Below are positions 22,631-34,517 of a stretch of 64,000 nucleotides of DNA, piece by piece. The DNA is from Talinum fruticosum. Taxonomy: Eukaryota; Streptophyta; Magnoliopsida; Caryophyllales; Talinaceae. The notes beneath the pieces were generated by a model. The model did not search any database and had not been told where the DNA came from. It saw nothing but the letters and a program-made list of their open reading frames with translations. Each line of letters begins with the position of its first letter. Positions within the stretch are counted from its first letter, which is position 1. The translations under genes were made by a program, and so were the position numbers. The stretch is from positions 10,940,501-11,004,500 of the forward strand of contig JAITYX010000003.1 of the NCBI GenBank assembly GCA_021018815.1. Direction: 5' to 3'.

Positions 22631-23084
22631 TAACACTTAACACCGACTTCCACAAGGGCTTTTGAAGATTTTGTTGTAGGTCATAATGTTAATCAAATGA
22701 TGAAGTACATGAATATAAATGTTGAGGGTTCTTAATATGAAGTAAACAATACCTGTAATCAGTGAATAAGCGAGCAATTAATTCAAGACAGAGACAGCAA
22801 AACTCTATTTATTTCTGTGTACTTGTTAGTGTGACTGATACGAACACTAGCACGCTTATTAAGTACCTCTCACATGCGCATCTTCCTTCAACCCTTCCAT
22901 TGCTGAAAGTAAACTGTCACGTCAAAACAGGGAGAAAAAGAGAAGATAGTCGAACTCGAGCTCGTAGAAATCAAAATTCAAGTGGAACTACTGAAAAATT
23001 AGAAGGGTTGACGATACTGCTTCTTTCAGAAGCTTTTTAGGGTTTTTTTTTGGGGGGTGAAAACGAAACTTCTAAATTGTCATC

Positions 23085-23729
23085 TTAAGGTGAAATGGCG
23101 GACACGACTTCAGAGCTCTTCTTCCTTGAAAAAATCCCACCAATCAATGCCAAAGGTATTAGGGCCAGCTTCTTCTTCTTCTTGAGGGAAGGGTGTCTTT
23201 CAAGCACGGGGCCTCTTTGTGGTAGGTGACATATCTCACTTGTTCCAGGTACTACAACTTGGGACAGAGGTGCATTTGCAAAGGTGACATATCTCTTCTT
23301 TTGATACTCATTTGTCTCTTTACTGTGGCCTCTTTGTGGTAGCCTCATAGGTGGATCTTCAACATAGTTGAGGTGCTCGATGTCAAACTCCATCATCTGC
23401 TTCTCTGATTCTCGCTTGAGTTTGAGCTCTTGGAGCTCTCTCTTCGTCCTCTCCAGCTCTTCCTGTAGTGAGGATAGGCAGTTTGCCATTACCGTAGTCT
23501 CATGTCTGGCCTTTTGGAGGCCTTGCATTGTTTCTTCTAGCTCAGATGTCGTGTTTCTGACGTGCGACCACCCTTCCTCCTGGTGGTTGCTTGTATCATT
23601 CTCCATCTGTATGCATTCACATTTCTTTGTCAATATGTCACACATCGAATCAATTAATGATGTGGATGTAACCCTCCTTCCCCCTCTTTCTCTGAAGGGT
23701 GATATAAAACTATGAGTATAACATAACAA
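23085..23729 (-). CDS. Short WEB-family (DUF827) coiled-coil protein, N-terminal exon not visible
   Basis: The open frame runs from 23729 to a stop at 23085, but ACAG immediately before the ATG at 23606 looks like a splice acceptor, so the genuine coding part may be an exon starting there (173 residues). It encodes a coiled coil, including LEETMQGLQKARHETTVM and LQEELERTKRELQELKLKRE, then KKRYVTFANAPLSQVVV, LERHPSLKKKKKLAL and a conserved C-terminus IPLALIGGIFSRKKS. This tail and the KRYVTFAN block match small plant WEB proteins, relatives of the chloroplast-photorelocation factor WEB1; their function is largely unknown. WEB proteins usually start with a segment like RAEIDT..PF.SVKEAV in an upstream exon, which I could not find to the right, so the gene may be truncated or the exon distant. 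No internal stops in 215 codons. Confidence 0.75.
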   Translation of the reverse strand: MLCYTHSFISPFRERGGRRVTSTSLIDSMCDILTKKCECIQMENDTSNHQEEGWSHVRNTTSELEETMQGLQKARHETTVMANCLSSLQEELERTKRELQELKLKRESEKQMMEFDIEHLNYVEDPPMRLPQRGHSKETNEYQKKRYVTFANAPLSQVVVPGTSEICHLPQRGPVLERHPSLKKKKKLALIPLALIGGIFSRKKSSEVVSAISP

Positions 23730-25289
23730 GAGACGCCTGTAGAACTGGGTTATATTGAAACTATTCTGGCTTTTGAAAATTTAATAACGCATTTTTCAAA
23801 ATATATTGAGTTTCAGGGATTGAATTTGTTGAGTTTTCGTAAATTAGAGACATTGCTAATTCCTTTCAATGAAACGAAAAAAAAAACCTAACTAGTGGCA
23901 AGTTATTAAACACAAATAATGAAATCAACAAATAAATAAGTAAACAAATTAATGAATTTTATAATAACTAACGCCCCTCTTTTTTTTTTTTGGGTGCAAA
24001 TGAGGTTCTTAAGAATGACATAGGCGAAATTCTGCATGTTCCGTCCTTGTATGGAAAGTAAGATCGGGAACGGGGCCTGTGGTTACTCTGTTGTGCCTTT
24101 AAAATTTGGAATGCAGAAGAAGAATGCCATATATGGGGATTTCTTCCCAGGAGCCAAAGTGTTTGATTCCATTCGGTGAAGTTGAAGCTTTTGTTCAGTG
24201 ACAAAATTGATTTGATATTTAAGATAGGTGGTAACTGACTATAGCGGATACTTGGTAACTAACTTCGATATAGTACACATGATCGGTCGTAATGAGCAAG
24301 AAGTCATCAATTGGATTCATGAGCACTCAACTAATAAATCAGTTTAAAATTTAGACTGAAGAAGAAGCATTCGTTATGAAGACATGATGCTTCTAAGTTC
24401 AAACCCCAATGCTTTTTCACAACCTTTAATTTAAATTAGTAGGGTGAGCATAGAGTTTAAGGGGATTAAGAAACAATTAAGCTACTAGGTGATTTTTTTG
24501 GGTAAGATTGTGATGTAAAAGTTAGTATGTGCACAATAATAGCTTTGTGTCATTTTATGAATGTTTAGAGAATTGCGTAATACCAACCCATGTCGAATAT
24601 CAAAATTCATATATGGGTGTCTGACACTTGACATTCCATTTGAGACCAAAATATTGTCGTTTGACGACGCACCCTTATCATCGACACTTTAACATGCACG
24701 TTGAAGACTCGGGTATGACTTACTAACCCCTTAAATATTTTTTTATTTCATGCATTCATCTAAATTTAGGATAAAACAAGAAGCATTCTAAAGGAAATTC
24801 ATTTAACTAAATCATATGCTTTATAATTCATCATTTAAATATGACTTATTCTTGATTGAACTCAAACTCAAGTATATTAAGATTATCCGCCTAAGTCTCG
24901 AGACTTAGAAAGTATAATCCGAGTTAGTTATGACAAACCGAGTAAGGCCGACCCACTCGGATCTCGGGTTCGACCTACTAAGTCGGACTCGGACATTTAG
25001 TTTGCGTACACTATTATTTGTTTAATAAAGCGTAATCGTAAAATGTCTAAATAAATAAAGCGTAATCGTAAAATGTCTAAATAACTCATGTGCCCATTAT
25101 GATTGAATGATTTATTTATAAGTTTGGCACACTCGGAATCTAAGTATATTGAATATTAAACTTGAAATATTCCAGATTAATAGATTAAGATAATTAATCA
25201 TTAAATGCTTTATTTAGACTCATCTTTATCTAATCATGGACCAAAGTATATTTATACTTTGAGAACCATTGTGCTTAATGTTTTTGCAA
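23730..25289. other. AT-rich intergenic/retroelement flank
   Basis: No gene recognised. A 29-bp unit beginning AATAAAGCGTAATCG is directly duplicated at about 25025-25082. Around 24890-25010 there is a run of AGTCTCGAGACTTAG, ACCGAGTAAGG and ACTCGGATCTCGG, which may already be LTR sequence of the Copia element to the right. The frame 23968-24204 (- strand) has no recognisable domain and does not supply the missing WEB exon. Confidence 0.4.
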
Positions 25290-26285
25290 GTTTTTCTAAT
25301 GTCAATCATTTGAAGAAAAAACAAAAACAAAAGGCTTTTGACCGTTAAAGCACTCGTCGGACAAAAAGTTGGAATTTCTTGAAAAGCTCGTAACTTACCG
25401 ACGACATTATTTGGTTAGAATTTTTGGGTAATACTTTATTTATGAGTCTATCGATCTTTTCTTTCGCTTTTCGAGTTTACACAAGCTGGAAAAGAGTTGT
25501 TGGAAGTTAGGACTAAGGCACAACTCCTATTTCAAGGTGGTCCAGAAATCGAGTGACTCATACTATTCATTACAACGGCTAGTTGACTCGAGACAGCTTC
25601 AACGAGAAAGACACCTGGAGGCTCAGCGGCTATCTTTTCAAGGGAGACAATTTATAGAAGTCTTAGCACAAGATTTCAACCGACGAATGCAAAAAAAAAA
25701 AAAGGAGAGATCATATTGAACATCTTTTCTACCATACAACTCTCAAACCGTAATTCTAATATTCCGAGTTGTATTCTTCCGAATAAGTTGTATTATAACT
25801 CTTACTACTCTTCTACTCTTTCTTTCTAACCGAGTTGGAAAGGTTACCTCAACTTCAATTGTCCCAAACCGTAACGGTTACCTCGGTTTGGAAGTAGCAA
25901 GTTAGATAAGAGAACTTCTAACCTTGGAAAAAGTCGGAGGATCCCAAGTTGATAAGGTAACTTCGGTTTGGAAGTATTAGGTCAATCGGATAAGGTAAAT
26001 TCCGAGCCTAGAAAAATTTTAATAGATTTGTTTGGGAACAAATCTAGGTAGTCATATTAATTATAATTGAGGATTCAATTAGTGGATTTGACTTGGTGTG
26101 TGGATTGATATTGTCCGTGGTTTTCTACCCTAGGAGGGTTTCCACTTTCTCCGAGCGTTTACTTTTCCGAGTTCAATCTAGATTCAAACTCAATTGTTTA
26201 TTTTTTCAAGCAAAAAGTTTCTAAGTTATTAAAAATCTTCCATTATTATATTCACCCCATTCTAGGGTGACTTAACTTCTCGTGA
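25290..26285 (+). mobile_element. Copia (SIRE-like) 5' LTR, 3' portion
   Basis: The segment ends with GGATTTGACTTGGTGTG, CCGTGGTTTTCTACC, GGGTTTCCAC and TATTCACCCC...CTAGGGTGAC, the same block order as the fragment at 3941-4250. CAACGGCTA...GACTCGAGACAGCTTCAACG lies further left. Copia gag and pol remnants follow to the right in the same orientation, so this is most likely the 5' LTR of that element. The left boundary could not be set. The small frame 25537-25719 is not a gene. Confidence 0.55.
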
Positions 26286-26963
26286 GCAAATCTTTACATA
26301 TGGTTGAATCCAAGTAATGTAGGAAGTCACAGGGCATGACTAAACATCCATGCCCGGATTCACGGTAAGGCCCATATGAGTAAACTTTGATGCAAGGCTA
26401 GGGGTGACAATAATTTAGCCGAAAACCAAACTTACGAGCTAAGTTTAAGACTTAGAACTTGTCTTAAACACCACAATCTTATTTAATAATGATGCATCAA
26501 ACACAACAAGAGAATGATTGAATCGTAGAAAATACCGACAAAATTTTGCCTAACTAAACTAATATTCAAGACAATCTCAGTGGAAAGTTAACTTCGGAAA
26601 ATATGATCAACTTTGGGTTCTAGATATATACCTCTTTAACCTTGCCTCGTGTTATAAATTTCCCGGCTAAGACTCTCTCCCCAAACAACGAAACAGACCT
26701 CTTTCATCGACTCGAACGGAGCTCGAGTATCAATCTCCGCTCTTCCGCTAACACCCGCCTCACTTTTGCTTGCCATAGCCAGGTACGATGACATCAAGAG
26801 AAAGAGAAAGGACGAGGAAGCTAGAGAGACCTAGCAAGATGAGTTAAGAAACCAAGACTCCCAACTTCTTTTTAATAGAGCCAGGCTAGAGAGCAAGGGC
26901 GGTTGCAACTTCCAAGTTGCTAGGGAGAGTACTGAACATCAGAACAAAATGCGTTGGGAGAGT

Positions 26964-26999
<36 letters not shown>

Positions 27000-27800
27000 G
27001 AGCTGAGGGAGTTGGGAAAAATATCAAAAGCTTCGTTTCTTGACGTCCACTTCACTAGAATTCTGTTAATAAGAAGGTACCAACCAAGTGGTGGGAATGG
27101 CATATTTTGATGTATAGCTTTAATATTTATAATAACAAGGAAAATAGTTTGTGGGTCCAAGAGATTCGGCAACTCCAGGACAGGGACCTTTCAACTATAA
27201 GCCTAACAGAATGTTTTGTTTGGTGAATGTTTTGCAGAAAGATACGTAGATGAAGTATGTGGGTGAGAAAGACAATACGGATACTTGGCTTCTTCTTGTA
27301 ATATTCGTATCATGTGATGTAGGTGTCGTGCATTTCTATTACAATTAGATTCTTTTAGGGTGAATTATTATGAATTTTTTGAACATTTTAAATGTTACAT
27401 TTTAAATATAAGATATAAGGATTTTTTATGTTTAAGTCCTTGTATGCTATATTAAATATTCGAGATCCAAGTACATATTATAACAAAATAAGGGAACCTA
27501 AAGTAATTTTAACCTTTTCAACTCCAATGCAAGTCGCTTTTGGGTGAATAATTAAGTGTAATTCATATGTCAATTCCGCTTATGGGACCTGGGCCTTAAG
27601 TTCGGATTAAGCACGGTGAAAGGAGTGCCTTTAAAAGTTCCGATGAAGAAGAAGATCAAACCGATACATCCTAAGATGAGGTTGATCCAGTGATACTCAT
27701 TACTGCTAGTTTTGGGAAGTGTTTCCACAAAATAAATTGAGAAAGTAGCCTCAACAAAGAATCTCTTCCAAAAAGTTTGACAGACCATTCAAAACTTTTC
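26286..27800. other. Unassigned stretch within the Copia block, includes (GA)n
   Basis: Not recognisable as Copia and without an intact gene; possibly another insertion. A (GA)n run lies at about 26962-26994. At 26640-26790 TTATAAATTTCCC, a C/T-rich leader and CAG|GTACGATG look like promoter, leader and donor of a small transcript, but no product can be named. Nothing else is evident up to about 27800. Confidence 0.35.
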
Positions 27801-27839
27801 AAAACAATGATTCTAACTCGTTAATTGTTTTGGTTGTAG

Positions 27840-28690
27840 ATCTTCACGAGATGTGATAAAGGTTTGTCCAAATTTAAGAAAGAAGACTCGATAAGAAGAG
27901 ATTCTTCACCAAGACAAAGAAAGCTATGATGGCTACATGGAGCAATCGTGATTCAATTGAGAACAAGAGTAAAGCTAAGGAGATGACCAATCTATGCCTA
28001 ATGGGAAAAGACAATGAAGCTCGGAGAGTAAGTGACATAGAATATGAGAACGAAAGTAAATAAGATGCTCCCGAAGAGGTACTTGAATACATTTGTTACT
28101 CTCTCTAAAAGATTACTTGACTAAACACATTTTGAAAAGTGAGGATCATTATATATATGATATTAAGTCCCTCAAAAGGTGATTAAGTCTTTACAAAAAG
28201 CGAATATGAGTTTGAAATCTTCTTGTGGAAATCTTCACAAGTAAAGTGAGAGATCTTGAAAACTATTCGTAAGATCTCAAATATGAAAAACCAGTTTTAC
28301 AAAATAAAAATGAAGATACTTATGGGGACAAGAAAATCTTGACATAATACTTGGGACTCAGGTGTATCTCGTATAGAGAATAAGGTCTTGGTTTTGACTT
28401 TGAGAGTAAGAAATTTGCTTATAAACATTTCTTTAAAAAGGAAATGTACTCGAAGGAACAACAAAATCACTTCAACTTTGGAAAAAGAAAGAGTTGCTTT
28501 GATAGTTCTAGACTTTATAGGTGATATAACCCCAGAGTGATTCAAGTTTGGGTACCTTAAGAGAACTAGGCATCCAAACATTGTCACTAATAATATAAGA
28601 TCTAAGTTTGTTGGTTAGAAGAAGAAAAAGATCTTATTTTTCTAGGTGTAAGCATGCTGCAAAGCCAAATCTAAGTTATGGTACCTAGAC
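27840..28690 (+). pseudogene. Copia gag remnant (SIRE-like)
   Basis: Broken + strand frames read AMMATWSNRDSIENKSK...ANLCLMG-like sequence (27925-28010), the pattern seen in SIRE-lineage gag C-termini, where an acidic 'ATWSDSESSE...ANLCLMA' stretch precedes a coiled region. Many stops and shifts follow. Around 28680 it runs into WYLDNGCSRHMT, the start of the GAG-pre-integrase/protease-proximal region. Inactive. Confidence 0.6.
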
Positions 28691-29147
28691 AATGGATGCT
28701 CAAGACATATGACTCGGAGATCCAACCGTATACACCGAGTTTGCTTGAGTTTTATCAAAAGAAATCTAGAAAGATGACTTTTGGCGACAATAGTCAAGGT
28801 TTAATTATTGGCTTTGGAAAGGACGGAAAAGATAATGTTCGAAGGTATATGTTGTAGACGAATTAAAATACAATCTTTTCAACTCACAACTTTTTGATAA
28901 AGAAAATAAGGTATGTTTCAATTCTTCTCATTATTTACTCTAAGACCAAAGATGTAATACTTTTTGGACCCGGACTTGAGAATATTTATGCAACTTCCTT
29001 AAATAATATTCATCCTATGAGTCTTACATGTATTAAAGCTTTTCATAATGCATGGTTGTGGTATTGAAAACTAAGAAATATTGGCATGCATACAATCGAT
29101 AAATTGTCTATGTATGATATGGTTCATGGTTTTCCTAGATGCAAGTA
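28660..29147 (+). pseudogene. Copia pol, GAG-pre-integrase segment (left of nested LTR)
   Basis: WYLDNGCSRHMT appears near 28680, VDELKYNLFNSQL near 28858, and a 'LRNIGMHTIDKLS' version of the HxLGHAS motif near 29070, where the metal-binding His region is already degraded. It then breaks off at the 5-bp AAGTA target duplication (29143-29147) of the solo LTR. The same protein continues at 30611 in a compatible frame. Confidence 0.75.
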
Positions 29148-30605
29148 TGTTAAACCTCGTTTTTATCGGTTTTTAAGGCATTATTTAACCCAATTCCATG
29201 ATGATTTCAATGATATTTATTTAGTTTTGGGGTTAGATTTTGCTCATTTCCTCTTTATCATCACCTAAGCTCGTAAATCTCTTTATTACGGGTTTTTGGG
29301 CTTAAATTTGAGAGATTCGAGGTAAATTTGATGAAAAGCGATGAAGAGAAGAGTCCGGGCCCAAGAGGAGGCAAGAAAGAAGTCTAAAACACATCAAGAG
29401 ACGTTGCACGACCTATCAGTGCGAAGCTGCACAGCCGTGCGGATCATCGAGCGAAGGGCCCGAAGTCAAGGAAGGCCGTACGGCCCCTGTATGCATCTTG
29501 CACGGCCGTGCGAGAAGTTACTGAAGTTGAAGTCGTGCACGGTACCACGTGCCAAAGTTGCACGGCCCATGCAAGAGAGGCAGAGAGTTCAAGCATTTCG
29601 CATGGCCTACCGTGCAAAATCCGCACGGCCGTGCGAAAATCCCGCACGGCCTTGCGACACTCGTTTCGACGGCTTTATAAGTGATTTTGGTCTAGTTTTT
29701 TTGGGCAATTCTTTTCTCCATCAAATTTTAAGGTTTCTAGGGTAGTTTCCAGCCGTCAAATCCCTCTAGATTAAAATTTAATATTTTGAATTTTTGAAGA
29801 TTAATTTGAATTCAAGCATTCGAATTTCTATTCGGTAATTCTTAATTCTCTCTCTTTATGTTTGCTCTTTGGAATTTATCTATAGTTTTCATGTTTATAT
29901 CCATTGAATCTTGTCAATTGTTTAGTATCATGTTTAGGGGCTAATTTCTCTACTTAGGTTCGGATTGATCCCTATTATGCCTTGATAATCATGAATTGAA
30001 TGCCAATTGAATTGTTCTATGCTTGTTAGGTTAGAATTCACTTCGCTCATCACTTTTTCATTGATTTCCTCGAAAGAGGACTCATATATTTTTATTAGGG
30101 TTTTGTAAACATCGAAAGATGAAAAATTACCTAGAATGATGTTGTGAGCGATTAGAACTTCAATATGAAAATCATTAAGGTTTTAATCGGGGTTGTGAGA
30201 TTCATTCTTTATGATTTTGCTCTTTATTAATCCCACAAAAATAGATGATTAGATTGTGCAAGATTAGTCTTTGACCTTCGAAAGTAGGCGAAGATAGGTT
30301 TAATTAGTGTCTCCCCTTCTAAACTCGTTAGCATAGGCAAATCTCAAACGGTATTCGATTTTGGTTTTAGACATAGTAGTGTGATTAATCCCAATCTAAG
30401 GCTTGTTATTCATTGATCTCTCATAGTTATTTTGTTATTAGTTGAATCCAAAAACCAAATCACTCGTCGAACCGAGTTTTTACCTAGATTAGAGTTTTTA
30501 GGTGGATTTAGTATTTGAAAACGAGTTCCTTGTGGACACGACCCATATTTGTCGGTTCCTAGCTACAGCGATACCATGCACTTGCGGTAAATATTTCTCT
30601 CAACA
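29148..30605 (+). mobile_element. Solo LTR (Athila-like) nested in Copia, 1458 bp
   Basis: Starts TGTTAAACC and ends CTCAACA; flanked by AAGTA at 29143-29147 and 30606-30610, an exact 5-bp target duplication. The Copia coding sequence is interrupted exactly here. No internal region, primer site or second LTR exists, so unequal recombination has left a solo LTR. It carries repeated palindromic GCACGGCCGTGCG-type motifs between 29410 and 29660, a feature I associate with some Athila LTRs. The frame at 29341-29745 is an artefact of this GC-rich patch. Confidence 0.85.
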
Positions 30606-30610
30606 AAGTA

Positions 30611-32789
30611 TCACAAAGATCATGTCTTTACTCGCATGTGTCAAAGGTAAGCAAGTCATAGCATCGTTCAAACCCCTCAAATTAGTCTATACTTCCAAAC
30701 CTCTTGAACTCATGCATTGATCTATCCGGTCCTATTTCGGTTAATAACATGAGAGGTAGTAAATAAGTTTTTGTCATTATTATTCATGATTATTCTAGAT
30801 ATGCTTGGGTTTTTTTCTTAAAAAATAAAGATGACGCCATTGTAGAGTTTTCTATATTGTGTAGATAGGTTCGAGTTGAGAAAAGAATATCGCCATAGTT
30901 CATGTCGAAGTAATCATGGAAATAAGTTTGACCAAGATAATTTCTCTAACTTCGGGACAAGTTAGGAATTTCTCATAACTTCTATGCCCTTAGAACCCCT
31001 CGGTAAAATGGAGTAATGGAAACAGAAAATGGTACCCTAGAAGATATGCCAAGGACATTGCTCATAAACAATGACCTTCCTTACTATTTATGGGTCGAAG
31101 CGAGTCAATACGCAAACAACGGATTAAATACATCCATCATTAGATTTAACCCATCCATCATCAAATTTATCTTGAGGAAAACACTATATGATCTATTCAA
31201 AGAAAGGGACCTAGCATCTCATATTCAAAAAATTAAGATGAAATGCTTTGTGCATAACAGATGGTAAGAACAATCTAAGTAACTTTGATACTAGGTGTGA
31301 TGGAGGTATTTTCCTTAGTTATTCTTCCGATAGTAAAGCTTATCGTATTTATAATATACACATCAAAGTTGTGGAAAAAAGTATTCATGTTATGTTTGAC
31401 GAGAATAATAATGACAAGTACAATGTTTTCATCATTTAGTGATTTAAAGCTAAGTAAACATGATGAAGATGATTAAACCTCGACTCATATATCAAAGGAA
31501 ATACTCAGCATACTCGAAGGACAAGATCAAATGCAAACAATAAAAACAAACCCCGAACATAATCCAAGCCAAAATCAGGCCTTGCCTTGAACATAGACAA
31601 ATTGAGGAAACAAATATTAACCCGGATCAAGATCTACATTAAGAATCTAGAAGAGGAATCAAGTAGACTTATCATCCCAAAGATAATATGTTCTTAAATA
31701 TTAAATCATGTATTCAAATTTATTCCTCTCTTAGAAATTTTTGTGCATTTTTCTTATTCTTCTCTAATATGGAACCTAAGAATCATGAGGATGCATTAGA
31801 TGAGTCGAAATGTATCAATGTTATGCAAGAAGAACTAGCCTAGTTTGAAAGAAACCAAGTTTGGATTGTGGCCCTCTAAACTTAAGAGCCACCATATTAT
31901 AGGAAAAAATAGGGTTTTAGGAACAACCTAGATGAGTATGGGAACGTGGTTAAAAACCAAGCTAGGCTAGTAACCAAGAGGAAGACATTGAATTCAATGA
32001 GACCTTTGCCCATGCTTCTAGATTATAGGCAATTCATATTTTAATTACTTATGCTTCATTCATGGGTATGAAACTATATCGGATGGATGTTAAATGTGCT
32101 TTCTTGATTGGGTTCCTCAATAAGAGAGTCTATGTTGAGCAACCCCCATGGTTTGAGAACTCATATTTTTTAAATCATGTTTATAAACTTCAAAAATCTC
32201 TATAGCCTTGAACAAGCTCCAAGGGTTTGGTACAAGAGACTGAGCAAGTTTCTTTTAGAAAATGGTTTCGAACGGAGATTGATTCACAAGACACTCTTTG
32301 TGAAGTCAAGAGGTAAGGACTTTATCATTGTTCAAATTTATATTGATGGCATTTTATTTGGTGTTACTAATAAAATCTTATGCCAAGAATTCTCATAATT
32401 GAATAGCAAAGAATTCGAGACGGGGTATTATATGTAAGCTTAACTTCTTCTTTAGATTACAAATAAAGGAATGCAAAGATGGTGTCTTTGTAAATCAAGG
32501 AAAATATATGGAGTTACTAAAAAGAATAAAAGTTAGATCAAACTAAACATGCATCTACATCCATGGCATCTAACACTAAACTTGACTCCAATCAAGAAGG
32601 TAAACTTGGGAACGGAAAGACCAACATAGGCATGATTGGTTCTTTCTTATATCTAACTCGTAAGCATGTCAAATATTATGTTTAGTGCTTGTCTTTGTGA
32701 TGGATTCCAATCTTGTCCAAAGGAATCGCATATAACAATTGTAAAAAGAATTTTTAGATATTTGTGAGGGATTCATAATCTTGGACTAT
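30611..32789 (+). pseudogene. Copia integrase, reverse transcriptase and RNase H remnants
   Basis: In order: CVKGKQV and PLELMHIDLSGP (integrase entry, about 30640-30735), a degraded VIIHDYSRYAWVFFLK (near 30780), NGTLEDMPRTLLINNDLPYY (31030), KCFVHN and GIFLSYSSDSKAYRIYN (31240-31355), EPKNHEDALD and MQEELA (31760-31840), LYSLEQAPRVWYKRLSKFLL (32200) and YIDG at 32339-32350. The last is the reverse-transcriptase active site, normally YVDD, so the second catalytic Asp is lost. IGSFLYLT (32640) marks the RT/RNase H connector. Order and wording fit the SIRE lineage of Copia. Numerous stops and shifts; dead. Confidence 0.8.
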
Positions 32790-33660
32790 CACTACGATAA
32801 AACTTGCATTTAGCGTGTGATCAAAATCCGACGCTAAATGGAAAAAATCGAACGGTAATCTAGTTTAGCATCGGAAAAAAATTGATGCTAAACATTAAGA
32901 CGTTATTAGCGTCTTTCCACCCCAAATATGCTTTTTAGCATCGGATAAGACAAAATTGCGTCGGCTTTTTTTTTTTACTAAAACAACATCGGATTTTGAT
33001 CGGACGCTAAAATCCAACGCTAAATTTTTACTCATTTTGCAATAATTTCTACTATTTTTGGCATTCCCTTTTTACATATATTTCTTGTACATTTACATAC
33101 ATTTTATTTCATCTACTGATAAAGATTACACTTATCCATAAATACATAAACCACAAACTATTCATAAAAGTAACCAACATTCACAACTAAGTTTTAAGTC
33201 AAACAAGTAAATTCATCAAACAAACTCATTTGAAGTTCCAATACAAACCACGCTAAGAAATTAATTATGAAACAAGTCAAATTAGTTCAATACACAAACC
33301 ATGCTAGGAAATTACTTAGAACCAAACACCCTATCAACTTGTGATTGGAGGCTTTAGATGAGTTTCATTGCTTCTTCCATGGCCTTTTGCTGACTCTCAA
33401 CTAGTTTTCTTTGCCCATCAAGTTGTTCCTGGGTTGATTTAAACCGTGATTGTAGTTGAGAATATGTCGAGGAATTATAGGTAAAACTTGTAAAGGATGT
33501 GGAGGTATTAGGTTTCTCGTACAACATTACCACGCAATTATCCAATCCATAGATAGTTGATTTTTTATTCCATCCACCCGATGCCTCATAGTAGAGGTTC
33601 TTTACTTTTGTTGTCCCCTTCTTAATACCACCGCTCAACTCTAAGTGCCTCGTATTTTTC
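32790..33660 (-). mobile_element. CACTA element end with Transposase_24-like remnant
   Basis: CACTACGATAAAAC begins at 32790 inside the Copia sequence, followed by subterminal repeats in both orientations: TTAGCGT, GACGCTAAAT, TTTAGCATCGG, ATTGATGCTAAA, TTAGCGTC, GCGTCGG, GACGCTAAAATCC, AACGCTAAAT. A transposase-related frame follows on the - strand, so 32790 is the 3' end of the element in its own orientation. TAT at 32787-32789 would be half of the 3-bp duplication. The other terminus was not identified with confidence before 34480. Confidence 0.75.
33354..33638 (-). pseudogene. CACTA TnpA-like protein (Transposase_24), C-terminal piece
   Basis: The - strand frame contains GTTKVKNLYYEASGG, a Ser/Thr-rich middle and LQSRFKSTQEQLDGQRKLVE followed by SQQKAMEEAMKLI, a C-terminal coiled coil of the type found in plant Transposase_24 proteins. 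Those normally run several hundred residues and bind subterminal repeats of CACTA elements. Only about 94 residues remain, and upstream sequence shows no continuing frame. Confidence 0.55.
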
Positions 33661-34479
33661 CTATAATAAGACCCAAATAAGGAGAGTTAAGTTATTGAAG
33701 GGGGAGGGGGGAGGAGGGAGAAAAAATTAGCGGATACAAAATTTACATAAGTTATTAATTAGAAATACTCTTTCAATCATTTCCCCATCTCGTGATCATT
33801 CCGCTCGGAGATTCAAAAAAGGTTCTCGGTTTAATTAACATATTGAAAAGTTTAAGGCACAAAAATTTAAACACAAGCAAATGGGGTTTGGAGGTTTAAA
33901 ATAAGTTGGTGTAGAGTTTCTAAAGGCCAAAATCTTTGACTCGCCGTCCCCGAGTCAAAAGGAGCAATGAATACATGAAGAAAGATAAGATAAGTACATA
34001 ATTATAGACCGCTAATTACTTCAATTTATCATCTTCTTAACTTTTCCACAAATCTTCCTAATTCTAATTAATTGAAGTAATTTCAACGTGCAGAGCATGC
34101 AAAACTTCAAATTCATCATAATTTGATCGATTAACTAATTGAAAATATGAATTATTCAAATACAATTAAGCTTGGTAGGGCTTTGTAAATGGATAAAAAT
34201 TTACAAAAAATTAATGACCACTCTCATTAATTCTCAACTCTCATACAAAAAGACACGATTGCTTGAGAGAATAGGCTCTTATATGAACTTGCAGTCAAAT
34301 TTGGCAAGCATCTAACAAGTACACCAACATCGTAGTAACTATATGCTTCCGGGCCAATCGGTTCCATTAATCGGCTAGCACATCAAATATTAAATAGTAG
34401 TGTTCTCAATAGATATGCAGAACTGGAGTAACCCCAAGTTGTATAAGGTGGTCCACAACAAATACGAGAAAACATATCT
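33661..34479. other. Unassigned, between CACTA fragment and Tat LTR
   Basis: No gene or repeat recognised. GTAGTG at 34398-34403 is a conceivable CACTA right end, but its inward sequence lacks the subterminal repeats seen at 32790, so I do not accept it as the partner terminus. Confidence 0.4.
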
Positions 34480-34517
34480 CGTAGGAGGCAAAAATTCGTT
34501 AGCCAACTATATGTCGC

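Noticed and set aside
29341..29745. 134-codon Arg/Cys-rich frame
   Set aside because: It is a by-product of GC-rich CACGGCCGTGCG palindromes in a solo LTR.
34393..34403. TAGTAGTG as right end of the CACTA element starting at 32790
   Set aside because: Inward sequence lacks the GACGCTAAAT subterminal repeats, and the following bases do not give the expected TAT duplication.
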